64,000 nucleotides of DNA from NCBI RefSeq assembly GCF_021653975.1, contig NZ_JAJKFK010000007.1, positions 62,001-126,000 of the forward strand. The letters run 5' to 3'. How positions within the stretch are numbered: the stretch's first letter is position 1; every line of letters begins with the position of its first letter. The stretch is from Amycolatopsis sp. GM8 (GTDB lineage Bacteria > Actinomycetota > Actinomycetes > Mycobacteriales > Pseudonocardiaceae). The notes under the pieces are model-generated. The model was not told the origin of the DNA, made no database searches, and saw nothing but the letters and a program-made list of their open reading frames with translations. Of this stretch, positions 20,770 to 29,054 are shown piece by piece. Position numbers and translations under genes: made by a program.

Positions 20770-21531
20770 TCACCAGTTCAGCTTGCGCTTCTCCAGGAAC
20801 GCGGCCATGCCCTCGCGGGCGTCGGGTGTCTGCGAGGCGGCGGCCATCACTTCGACGGCCACCGTGTAGGCGTCCGCCTCGGGGCGGTCGAGCTGGGCGT
20901 ACAGGGTGGCCTTGCCGAGCGCTTTGCTGGCCCGGCTCCCCCGGGTCGCCCGGCCGAGCAGCTCGGCGACCGACTCGTCGAGCTGCTCGTCGGGCACGAC
21001 GCGGTTGACCAGACCCCAGTCGAGGGCGGTCGCAGCGTCGATGACGTCACCGGTGAGGGCGAGTTCCATCAGCCGCTTGCGCCCGATCGAGCGAGCCACG
21101 GGCACCGCCGGCGTGTGGCAAAACCAGCCGCCCTTGCCGCCGGGCAGTGCGAACCCGGCCGACTCGGCCGCGACGGCCAGGTCGCACGAGGCGACGAGTT
21201 GGCAGCCGGCCGCGGTCGCGAGCCCGTGCACCCGCGCCACGACGACCTGCGGCACGGACTCGATCGTGTGCATCAGTTCGGTGCACAACCGGAGCAGCGC
21301 GCGGACACCGTCGAGATCGCGAGCGGCGACGTCGCCGAAATCGTGGCCGGCGGAGAAAACCGGCCCGGCCCCGGCGAGCACGATGCCGGTCGCGTCGGTC
21401 GCTCCCGCCTCACGGAACGCCGCCAGCAACTCGGCGAGATGCGCCTCGGACAACGAATTCCGCCGCTCGGCGCGGTTCATCGTGATGGTGATCGTGTCGC
21501 CATCTCGCTTTACCAGGATGTGCTCGGCCAT
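20770..21531 (-). CDS. Enoyl-CoA hydratase/isomerase family protein (ECHDC3-like)
   Basis: 253-residue crotonase-fold enzyme. The oxyanion-hole regions are FSAGHDF and HGLATAAGCQLVASCDLA. It resembles the ECHDC3 group, with ATAAGCQLVASCD and ending AAFLEKRKLNW. The first catalytic Glu of classical hydratases is not at the expected position in ATAAGCQLVA, so hydratase chemistry is uncertain and an isomerase or hydrolase role is possible. Its 3' end abuts the vapC relic. Confidence 0.85.
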   Translation of the reverse strand: MAEHILVKRDGDTITITMNRAERRNSLSEAHLAELLAAFREAGATDATGIVLAGAGPVFSAGHDFGDVAARDLDGVRALLRLCTELMHTIESVPQVVVARVHGLATAAGCQLVASCDLAVAAESAGFALPGGKGGWFCHTPAVPVARSIGRKRLMELALTGDVIDAATALDWGLVNRVVPDEQLDESVAELLGRATRGSRASKALGKATLYAQLDRPEADAYTVAVEVMAAASQTPDAREGMAAFLEKRKLNW

Positions 21532-21851
21532 GTCCTGAGCCTAGGTCCAGCGCGCGGTCAGCAGAACCACCACAGCGGGGCGGCCATGACCACGAAGGCG
21601 AATACGAGGGCGGCGCGATGCGAACGAGCTGACACCGGTGTGCTCCAACGGAAGTCGGGGATCGGGGAGCTCGCTGCTAGATCAACACCGAGCGCGGCGA
21701 ACCTAGCCGGGGAACGGCCCACCGGCAAGTGCCGCGACTCGGTGCGGATGGACGCGGCGAGCACACCATCCGTGCACCAATGGCAACTCTTATGGGGGTA
21801 CTAGCAGTCCAAACAGGCGTAACGGTGACAGCCGTGCTACTCAGCGTGTGC
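21532..21851. other. Intergenic region without a supported gene
   Basis: 320 bp between the hydratase start and the stop of the AfsR-type gene. A 68-codon minus-strand frame ends in a hydrophobic stretch (ALVFAFVVMAAPLWWFC) that could be a membrane peptide, but it has no ribosome-binding site and atypical composition. The region probably carries the hydratase promoter. Confidence 0.4.
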
Positions 21852-24824
21852 CTAGGTTTTGCCCAGTGAACTACCCGTTCGGGTGACCGGATTGCCGCGC
21901 GCGGCGGGGATGGACGCCTCCGGCAGCGACGCGGCCCGCCGGGTGAGGGTGTCGGCGCGCCAAACCTGACCACGGCCCCGGAAGATGTCCGCGGCCAGCA
22001 GCCAGGCGGCCCGCGCCTTCTCGGGCTCCCCCGACTTCGCGTGGCCCTGCCCGAGCAGATCGAGCGCCGGTGCCGCGGCCTCGACGTTCCCGGTCGGCTT
22101 GGCCAGCTCGACCGCCTGCCTGGCGGACTCGACGGCGTCAGGGTAGCGCCGCCGGTCCAGGTTCAACTCGGCCAGCACGGTGTGCAGCCGGATTCCCGCC
22201 GAGACGTCGTGGACCAGTTCCAGCAACGCGGACGCCCGCGCGGCAATCTCGTCGGCCGGCCCGTAGCGCCCGAGGACTCGTGCGAGGTGACAGAGCTCGG
22301 CCAGGGTCGAAACCAGACCCGCGGCGTCGGAAATCTCTTCGCGCAGCCCCAGCGCTCGCTCGAAATGCTCCTGCGCGATGTCGTATCGCCTCTCCTCGGC
22401 ACACAACTCGCCGAGACAATGCTCGACCTTCGCCTCCCGGTCGGCATCTCGCTGCTCGCGTGCCATCGCCAGACAGGCCTGGTAGAGCCGGGCGGCCTCG
22501 GCGCGGTCGCCTCGCTTCCGCTGCGTGGCGGCCACGTTGATCCGCACGGTCAGCACGCCCGTCGGCGCGTCCACCTCGGCCAGGATTTCCAAGGCCCGTT
22601 CGAAATTCCGCTGCGCGGCGTCCGTCTCGCCGAGCTTGAGCTGAAAGTAACCGAGATCGTTGAACGTCGTCGCCAGCGCCGGATTCCGTTGCTCGGCAAG
22701 GATTTCCGCGGTCGTGGTGAACGCGGCGACGAGCTCGGAGTAGAACCCGAACCGGTCCATGAACCGGGCCACCAGATGGGGCAGCACCCAGCCGTACTCG
22801 GCCCGTCGGGTATACACGGAATGGATAACATTGTGGAGACTCGCCCGCTCCCGCAGGTACCACGCATTCGCCTCGGTGTTACCGGCGAAGGCCACCGGCT
22901 CGACTCCGTCGACCGCGGGCGGCGGCGGTGGCGACGCGATGTGCGGGAACGCCACCCGATGCGCGTTCAGCGCCGATCCCAGGTAGAAGCTCAGCATCCT
23001 CGATGCGGCGGCGGCCTCCGCCTCGGCGAGGCCGGCGGCATAAGCCAGCACCAGATCGTGCATCCGGTACCGGTCGACGTCGCCGGCCGGCTCGACCAGG
23101 TGCGCGCGGACGAGTTCGTCGAGGCACTGACGCGTCCGCGGCACGCCGTCGCCCCCCAGCGCCGCAGCGACCTCGACGCCGAACTCCGCGCCCGGGTGCA
23201 GGCCGAGCAGCCGGAAAAGCCGGCCCGCGTCGACCGAAAGTGCTTGGTAGGAAAGGGAGAACACCGCGTTGAGGCTGCCATCGGCGCCGTCGCCGTCATT
23301 GCCGATGGCCAGCAGGGTCCCGCTGTCGCGCAGCTGCGCCACCAGTGCGGGCACGGGAACACCCGGCCGGCTCGCGATCCGCTCCGCCACCAGGGTCAGC
23401 GCGAGTGGCAAGCCCTGACACAGCTCCACGAGCACCCGCAAGGCTTCGGGTGCCTCGTCCGCGCGCTCGCCGATCCGCGCCGCGAGCAGCGAGATCCCTT
23501 GCGTGGCACCGAGTGGGCCGACGGTCAGCGATGGAATACCGTGCTGGACGGCGAGTTCGGTGAGCCGGTGCCGGCCCGTGATGACCACCGCGCACTCGCC
23601 GAACAACGGCAGCAGCGAACGCACATGCGCCGAGTTCCGCACGTTGTCGAGCACGACCAGCCTCGGCTGCTCCTCCAGGAGCGCGCGAAGTTTCTCGGCG
23701 CGACCGGCGGGGCCGATGATGTGCTCGACCGGATATCCCAGCGCGGAAAGGAAATCGTCGACGACGTCACCGGGCTCCAGCCGGCGTGCCCGGGAGAACC
23801 CGCGAAGGTCGGCGAACAGCACACCGACCGACAACCGGGCCGACGCGCGGCGTGCCCAGCGAACGGCGAGTGCGGTCTTGCCGACCCCGCCGATACCGGC
23901 GAGCATCACCACGGATCCGCGTAGTCGCCCCGCCTCGACGCCGGTGTGCTCGTCCAGCGAGCGCACCAGGTCGGCGCGGCCGGCGAAGTCGACGACATCG
24001 GGCGGCAACAACCGCGGTCCGGCGCCACGCGGCCGGACCGGCTCGGCCGGCCGCGCCGCCTCGAATCGAGACTTCAACCCGTCGTGGAAGTGCCGCAGCT
24101 CCTCCGCTTCGGCGTCCTGGCCGCGGGCGCGCAGCTTCTGGTAGCCGGCGAGGTAGCCCTCCGTTGCCTCGTGGTGCCGCGACAGCGAGTGCAAGATCCG
24201 CAGGCGACGTTTGACCAGCCGCACGTCGAAGCCGTACTGCCGGCTCACCTCACCGAGGCGCGCCAGCGCGGGCTCGAAGCGGCCGAGCGTGATCAGCTCG
24301 TCGAGCAGGAACACGTTGGCGGGCAACCATTCCTCGGCGACCACGACCCGCCGCCAGCTCTGCGCGAGGCTGCTGTCGAGGTCCATCAGCGGCTGGTCCC
24401 GCCAGAGCCCCAGTGCGTCCATGGCGAGGGCGGCCGCCTGTTCGTGCTCGCCCGCGGCACGACTGTTCTGCGCTTGGGAAAGCAGGTCACGAAAGAGGTA
24501 ATAATCGATGAAACGCTCGTCGACATCCAATCGCCAGCCGCCATTCACCGTGCTCAGTCGCGCGGTGACGCCGGCGGTCTCGAGTAATCGCCGTATTCGG
24601 TGTCCGTAGGTATGGAAGGTGCTTTTCGGATTGGCGGGCGGCTGCTCGTCGTCAGTCCAGATCCAGTCGACGAGGTGGCCGAAGGAAAGGCGGCGGTTGG
24701 GCTGGACGAGCAACGCGGCGAGCGCCTGGCGCTGCCTGCCCGGGACGGGTTGCTGCACGAGTGGATTCCCGTGCGGATGCACGATCGTGCCGCCGAGAAT
24801 CCCGAACTCGAATGTGGTGCGCAC
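21852..24824 (-). CDS. AfsR-type regulator: SARP DNA-binding, BTAD, NB-ARC and TPR domains
   Basis: 990-residue multidomain regulator. Residues 1-100 form an OmpR-like winged helix (SARP), 105-250 a bacterial transcriptional activation domain, 275-600 an NB-ARC ATPase with P-loop GIGGVGKTA (310-318) and LVVLDNV Walker B, and 690-970 TPR repeats (for example NPALATTFNDLGYFQLKLGETDAAQRNF split over two helices). Such proteins switch on secondary-metabolite or developmental genes after ATP binding. GTG at 24824 is chosen because AGGAGG lies 8 nt upstream. No biosynthetic cluster is adjacent; the divergent gene is the likeliest target. Confidence 0.92.
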   Translation of the reverse strand: MRTTFEFGILGGTIVHPHGNPLVQQPVPGRQRQALAALLVQPNRRLSFGHLVDWIWTDDEQPPANPKSTFHTYGHRIRRLLETAGVTARLSTVNGGWRLDVDERFIDYYLFRDLLSQAQNSRAAGEHEQAAALAMDALGLWRDQPLMDLDSSLAQSWRRVVVAEEWLPANVFLLDELITLGRFEPALARLGEVSRQYGFDVRLVKRRLRILHSLSRHHEATEGYLAGYQKLRARGQDAEAEELRHFHDGLKSRFEAARPAEPVRPRGAGPRLLPPDVVDFAGRADLVRSLDEHTGVEAGRLRGSVVMLAGIGGVGKTALAVRWARRASARLSVGVLFADLRGFSRARRLEPGDVVDDFLSALGYPVEHIIGPAGRAEKLRALLEEQPRLVVLDNVRNSAHVRSLLPLFGECAVVITGRHRLTELAVQHGIPSLTVGPLGATQGISLLAARIGERADEAPEALRVLVELCQGLPLALTLVAERIASRPGVPVPALVAQLRDSGTLLAIGNDGDGADGSLNAVFSLSYQALSVDAGRLFRLLGLHPGAEFGVEVAAALGGDGVPRTRQCLDELVRAHLVEPAGDVDRYRMHDLVLAYAAGLAEAEAAAASRMLSFYLGSALNAHRVAFPHIASPPPPPAVDGVEPVAFAGNTEANAWYLRERASLHNVIHSVYTRRAEYGWVLPHLVARFMDRFGFYSELVAAFTTTAEILAEQRNPALATTFNDLGYFQLKLGETDAAQRNFERALEILAEVDAPTGVLTVRINVAATQRKRGDRAEAARLYQACLAMAREQRDADREAKVEHCLGELCAEERRYDIAQEHFERALGLREEISDAAGLVSTLAELCHLARVLGRYGPADEIAARASALLELVHDVSAGIRLHTVLAELNLDRRRYPDAVESARQAVELAKPTGNVEAAAPALDLLGQGHAKSGEPEKARAAWLLAADIFRGRGQVWRADTLTRRAASLPEASIPAARGNPVTRTGSSLGKT

Positions 24825-24987
24825 GGACAACACCTCCTCTGCCGGCTTCCCCAGAATGCCACCCGACGCACGGAAATGGGCGAGAATCGGAAATCTTACA
24901 TTCAGCTGTCACCTCAAAAGATCGACTGTCATATTTCTGTCCACCCGGCGACCGGCCCGCGACAGCACGGCGGCACAAGCTCGGCAC

Positions 24988-25986
24988 ATGGAAACGAACC
25001 TTTTCCGCAGGGTTCTCGTCGTGGTTCCGGCCATGGCGGCGGGCGCCCGGCTGTTCGATCTGTTACCTCTCGTGGAGGCCGACTTCCGGGTGCGGGTCGT
25101 GTTCACGGTGCCCGGCACGGCGCCCGAGGTGGACCGGTACGTGGCCGAGCAAGGTGGGCTCGTCGTGCCGTGGTCGCAGGCGATCCGGCACGAATGGGAG
25201 CTGGTCCTCGCGGCGGACGACAGGCACGTCGCGCAACTGAGCGGGCCGGTCCTGATCCTCTCCGAGGCCGACGGCCGTGCCCTGTGCCTGGATCGGATGC
25301 GCGCCAGCCTGCCGTTCCGCGCGACCTACCGGGAAGCGCTCGGCGCCGACGGCCTCCTCGTCACGATGTGCTCGACCTGGTCGCGCGGCTCGGTGTTCGA
25401 GACCATGCCGGAGCTGTGCGGCGAGCTCCTCGCCGAATTACCGCCCGATCGCGGCTGTGTGGCGCTGGTGCTGCATCCCCGGGTCTGGGCCGCGTACGGA
25501 CCGCGGCAGGTCCGGGCCTGGCTCTCGCCCTACCTCGACGCCGGACTGGTGCTCGTCCAAGAAGCCTGGCGGGCGACTCTGATTGCCGCCGACTGGGTGC
25601 TGGGCGATCACGGCTCCGCGACCGCGTACGCCGCGGCGGTGGGCGCACCCGTGACGATGGCGACCGGCGCCGACCAGCTCCGCTGCGGCCCGGGAGACGT
25701 ACTCCGGCAGTTCGCACCCCGGCTGCAGCACGACCGAGCCTTGCTGTCGCAACGCCGGATCGCGGCGCAGCGCGCGGCACAGCTGCGGCGGGTGATCGCA
25801 CCGGAAATCGGCGCCACGCCCGGCACCGCGGCCGCGCTGCGTGCCACGATGTACGAGTTGCTCGACATGCCCGAGCTCGATCGCGGCCAGGTCTGCGGCG
25901 CCCTCCGCGTGCCCGGCCCACTGGTCAGGCGCGGTCGAGCACCGCGTGCAGGAACGCTCGCGTGCGCTCATGGTCCGGTTGGGTGA
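24988..25986 (+). CDS. Glycosyltransferase-like protein of unknown function
   Basis: 332 residues. It has a GT-B-like layout: an N-terminal Rossmann-like half (VLVVVPAMAAGARLFDLL) and a C-terminal half with VLHPRVWAAYG and LGDHGSATAYAAAVGAPV, which resembles the donor-binding region of CDP-glycerol or UDP-sugar transferases. Streptomyces relatives are sometimes mislabelled translation initiation factor 2. It is divergent from the AfsR-type regulator with a 163-bp gap. Its last 62 bp overlap the convergent ehuA. Activity and substrate unknown. Confidence 0.7.
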   Translation: METNLFRRVLVVVPAMAAGARLFDLLPLVEADFRVRVVFTVPGTAPEVDRYVAEQGGLVVPWSQAIRHEWELVLAADDRHVAQLSGPVLILSEADGRALCLDRMRASLPFRATYREALGADGLLVTMCSTWSRGSVFETMPELCGELLAELPPDRGCVALVLHPRVWAAYGPRQVRAWLSPYLDAGLVLVQEAWRATLIAADWVLGDHGSATAYAAAVGAPVTMATGADQLRCGPGDVLRQFAPRLQHDRALLSQRRIAAQRAAQLRRVIAPEIGATPGTAAALRATMYELLDMPELDRGQVCGALRVPGPLVRRGRAPRAGTLACAHGPVG

Positions 25987-26707
25987 AGAGCTTTTCCGGC
26001 GACGCCTCTTCGATGACCTGGCCCTGGTCGAACATCATCACCCGATCCGACACGTCCCGGGCGAACTGCATTTCGTGGGTCACGCACAGGAACGTGATGT
26101 CCGTTGTGGACGCGATCTCCTTGAGCACCTTCAGCACGCCCGCCACCAGCTCGGGGTCCAGCGCCGAGGTCACCTCGTCGAGCAGCAGCACCTCCGGCCG
26201 CATCGCGAGCGCCCGCGCGATCGCGACCCGCTGCTGCTGGCCGCCGGAAAGCTGGCTCGGGCGGGCCGTCGTCTTGTCCGTGAGCCCGACCATGTCCAGC
26301 AGGTCGACGGCGCGCGCCTCGGCCTCCCCTTTGGACAGTCCGAGCGCACGGATCGGTGCCTCGGTGATGTTCTGCAGCACGGTCATGTTGGGGAAGAGGT
26401 TGAACTGCTGGAACACCATGCCGATCCGCTTGCGCATCCGGCGCAGGTACTTTTCGTTGGCGGGCACCAGTTTGCCGCCCTTGGGCATATGCGTGAGGCA
26501 CTCGCCGCCGACGTGGATCCTGCCCTCGTTGACGTGTTCGAGCGTCATCAGCAGGCGCAGGATCGTCGTCTTCCCCGAGCCGCTCGGACCGATCAGCGTG
26601 ACGAACTCACCGGGCGCGACACTGAAATCCAGCTCCCGCAACACGACGTGGTCGCCGAAGCGTTTCACCACGCCATCGAACCTGATCATGCTAGAGCTGT
26701 CCGACAC
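25925..26707 (-). CDS. ehuA: Ectoine/hydroxyectoine ABC transporter ATPase EhuA
   Basis: 260-residue ATPase of the polar amino-acid uptake class. Walker A GPSGSGKTT (near 42-50), signature LSGGQQQRVAIARAL, Walker B VLLLDEV. It powers uptake of the compatible solutes ectoine and hydroxyectoine with EhuBCD. It overlaps ehuD by 17 bp if GTG at 26707 is used; an ATG at 26689 (MIRFDGV) is a possible later start. The 3' end overlaps the convergent gene at 24988 by 62 bp. Confidence 0.9.
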   Translation of the reverse strand: MSDSSSMIRFDGVVKRFGDHVVLRELDFSVAPGEFVTLIGPSGSGKTTILRLLMTLEHVNEGRIHVGGECLTHMPKGGKLVPANEKYLRRMRKRIGMVFQQFNLFPNMTVLQNITEAPIRALGLSKGEAEARAVDLLDMVGLTDKTTARPSQLSGGQQQRVAIARALAMRPEVLLLDEVTSALDPELVAGVLKVLKEIASTTDITFLCVTHEMQFARDVSDRVMMFDQGQVIEEASPEKLFTQPDHERTRAFLHAVLDRA

Positions 26708-27344
26708 GGCGTTCCAACCTTCTCACCAGGATCGACGACGGGAGGCTGATCAGCAGGAACAGCAGGCCGGCCAGGGTGTAGGGCTCGATCGCCCGGAACG
26801 TGACGGCGGCCTGCTCCTTCGCCTGGTTCAGCACGTCGAGCACGCCGATCGCGAGCAGCAACGGGGTTTCCTTGAACATCGAGATCATGTAGTTGCCCAG
26901 CGCGGGCAGCACGCGTGGCACCGCCTGCGGCAGGATGATGCCCGTCCACGTCCGGCCGCGCGGCAGGCTGAGCGCGGTCGCGGCCTCCCACTGTCCTTTC
27001 GGGACTGCTTCGATCCCGGCGCGGTAGACCTCGGAAGTGTAAGTGGCGTAATGGAGTCCGAGCGCGATGACACCGGTCGTGAACGCGTTGAACCGGATGC
27101 CCACCTCGGGCAGCAGGTAGAAGATGACGAACACCTGGATCAGCAGCGGCGTACTGCGCACGAATTCGACGAGCAGGAACACCGCCTGGCTGACCACCGG
27201 AATCCGCGACCGGCGCAGCAGCGCGAACACCAGCCCCAGCACGTAAGCCACCAGCGAACCCAGCAACGTCAGCTCCACCGTGACCAGCAAACCCTGCAGC
27301 AGCAAGGGAATCGAGTCGCGGGCGTTCTCCCAGTCCCAGTTCAT
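26691..27344 (-). CDS. ehuD: Ectoine/hydroxyectoine ABC transporter permease EhuD
   Basis: 217-residue membrane permease with about five helices of the HisM/ArtM class. The EAA loop is YRAGIEAVPKGQWEAATAL, and the substrate path is formed with EhuC. The ATG directly follows the ehuC stop, and the 3' end overlaps ehuA, so translation is coupled. Confidence 0.9.
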   Translation of the reverse strand: MNWDWENARDSIPLLLQGLLVTVELTLLGSLVAYVLGLVFALLRRSRIPVVSQAVFLLVEFVRSTPLLIQVFVIFYLLPEVGIRFNAFTTGVIALGLHYATYTSEVYRAGIEAVPKGQWEAATALSLPRGRTWTGIILPQAVPRVLPALGNYMISMFKETPLLLAIGVLDVLNQAKEQAAVTFRAIEPYTLAGLLFLLISLPSSILVRRLERRVGQL

Positions 27345-28073
27345 CTACAACCCCGCTCCCGTGGTGTCGGGCACCTTCTGGGAGACCCGCCGCCGCCGTT
27401 TCCTGACCGCCGGCTCGCGCCCGAGCCGCCTGGCACCTCTTCGCTCCAGGAACCGCATCACCACCGTGATCAGGACCGCGAGCAGCAGGTACCACACCAG
27501 CTCGACGCCGTAGATGAAGACGAGCTTGCTGCCGTACACCGGTCGCAGCAGCTCACCCTTTTCGGTGATCTCACCGGCCGAGATGAACGACAGCAGCGCG
27601 GTGCTCTTCAGCAGCTGGATGAACAGATTGTTGAACGGCGGGTACATCTCGACCACCGCCTGCGGCAGCAGCACCCGGAACATCCGCTGGAACGGCGAAA
27701 GCGACAGCGCTATCGCGCCTTCGCGCTGCGCCTTCGGCACCGACTGGACAGCGCCACGCACGATTTCCGCGCCGTACGCGCCGTGGTTGAGCCCCAGCAC
27801 GATAATGCCTGCGAACAGCGGAATCAGCTTGAACCCGACCAGCGCCGGAAGCACGAAGAACAGCCAGAACAGCTGCACCACTTCCGACGTCCCGCGGAAC
27901 GCCTCGACGTACACCCGGCTGACGAACCGCACCCACCGTGACGAAGAGAGCATCGCGAGGCCCGCGACGAACGACAGGACGATCGTCAGCGCGATGCCCC
28001 CGAGCGTGGCCTCGATCGTGGCGTCCAGTCCACTGAGGATGGACGAGAAAATGTACGAATAGTCGCCGGACAC
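27345..28073 (-). CDS. ehuC: Ectoine/hydroxyectoine ABC transporter permease EhuC
   Basis: 242-residue permease. The EAA-type loop reads VRGAVQSVPKAQREGAIAL. Helices near residues 20-45, 60-95 and 180-210 are clear. A basic C-terminal tail (RRGARRLGREPAVRKRRRRV) extends beyond the usual core. It starts 4 bp after ehuB, with GTG, and abuts ehuD. Confidence 0.9.
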   Translation of the reverse strand: MSGDYSYIFSSILSGLDATIEATLGGIALTIVLSFVAGLAMLSSSRWVRFVSRVYVEAFRGTSEVVQLFWLFFVLPALVGFKLIPLFAGIIVLGLNHGAYGAEIVRGAVQSVPKAQREGAIALSLSPFQRMFRVLLPQAVVEMYPPFNNLFIQLLKSTALLSFISAGEITEKGELLRPVYGSKLVFIYGVELVWYLLLAVLITVVMRFLERRGARRLGREPAVRKRRRRVSQKVPDTTGAGL

Positions 28074-28077
28074 GGAA

Positions 28078-28971
28078 TCAGGCAGCGCAGAGCTTGGCGG
28101 TCGTCAGATCCGGTTTGGGCAGGTTGCTCTGGTCGAACCCGAACGGCGCGGCGATCTGCAGCCACTGTCCGCTGGAATGCAGAGTCTGCAGCTGCTGGTT
28201 GAACGCGTCTCGCAGCGACGTGTCGTCCTGGCGGAATACGAACCCTCCCGCCGAGACGACCGGCTGACCGTTGTCGGTGGGCGTGAAGCCCGGCGTGACC
28301 TCGACCCCCGCGTCGGGGTTCTGCTTGGCCAGGTACTTCAGCGAGATGTCGGTCAGCGCTGCGGCGTACACCCGGCCGGTGGTCACGGCACGCAGCATGT
28401 TGTCTTGTGTGTCAAGGGTTTCGATGTCACCGTCGGACACCCCGGCGCCGGTCGCGTACCCCTTCTCGACCGCCGCGGACAGCACGGCGAGCTTCACCTT
28501 CTTCGCCGCGACGTCCTGCAGCGTCTGGACGCCCTGCGGATTTCCCTTGGGTACCAGCAAAGCCGTCAGCGCGGAGTAGTCCGGATCGGAGAACAGCGCC
28601 GCCTTGCACCGGGTCGGCGTGATGTTCATACCAGCGGCCACGACATCGAACTGCTTGGCGTTCAACGCGGGAATGAGCTGGTCGAACGGGACGACGCTGG
28701 CCTGCACGTTGTCGATACCGATCGCCTTGAAGGCGGCCCGCGCGACCTCGGGCGCCTCACCCGTCGTGTTCCCCGAGGAATCGGCGTATCCGTACGGCGC
28801 CTCGTTCGCGATCCCGATCTTGATCGTCTTGGCGTTCTTCGCCGCGGTCAGCGTGTCCCCGCTGCCGGTGCTCTGACATGCGGACAACAGCACCGGACCG
28901 CCGATCGCGGCCACTCCCACCACTGCCGAACGCCGGAAAAAGTCTCGCCTCGTCCACGTACCCTGCGCCAT
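28078..28971 (-). CDS. ehuB: Ectoine/hydroxyectoine-binding lipoprotein EhuB
   Basis: 297-residue solute-binding protein that delivers ectoines to EhuCD. The signal carries a twin-arginine motif (TRRDFFRRSAVVG) and a lipobox LLSAC with Cys32, so it is probably exported folded via Tat and lipidated. The mature part starts with the EhuB-type IGIANEAPYGYAD and GEAPEVARAAF, and MNITPTRC and TDISLKYLA follow. ATG at 28971 begins the signal. It leads the ehuBCDA operon behind the promoter at 29006-29034. Confidence 0.9.
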   Translation of the reverse strand: MAQGTWTRRDFFRRSAVVGVAAIGGPVLLSACQSTGSGDTLTAAKNAKTIKIGIANEAPYGYADSSGNTTGEAPEVARAAFKAIGIDNVQASVVPFDQLIPALNAKQFDVVAAGMNITPTRCKAALFSDPDYSALTALLVPKGNPQGVQTLQDVAAKKVKLAVLSAAVEKGYATGAGVSDGDIETLDTQDNMLRAVTTGRVYAAALTDISLKYLAKQNPDAGVEVTPGFTPTDNGQPVVSAGGFVFRQDDTSLRDAFNQQLQTLHSSGQWLQIAAPFGFDQSNLPKPDLTTAKLCAA

Positions 28972-29005
28972 CGCAGCACCCCGTTCTGGTTTCGAGTTGC
29001 TACCG

Positions 29006-29034
29006 AACGTAGGCGGCTGGACCGATCGGGTCAA
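29006..29034 (-). promoter_or_regulatory. Promoter of ehuBCDA
   Basis: On the minus strand TTGACC (29034-29029) and TACGTT (29011-29006) are separated by exactly 17 bp, the best vegetative-type promoter seen in this part of the window. The leader to the ATG at 28971 is about 28 nt. Confidence 0.65.
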
Positions 29035-29054
29035 AGAGCGTTATCGGAACGAGA

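Noticed and set aside
21558-21764. 68-codon minus-strand frame with a hydrophobic end
   Set aside because: No ribosome-binding site, biased composition and no recognised relatives. Kept only as a note in the intergenic entry.
22041-23924. 627-codon plus-strand open frame opposite the AfsR-type gene, and similar long antisense frames over ctaD, argS, atpA and rho
   Set aside because: Long antisense frames arise from high GC and codon bias. Their products are Arg/His/Gln-rich with no recognisable domains, while the minus-strand genes have clear motifs.
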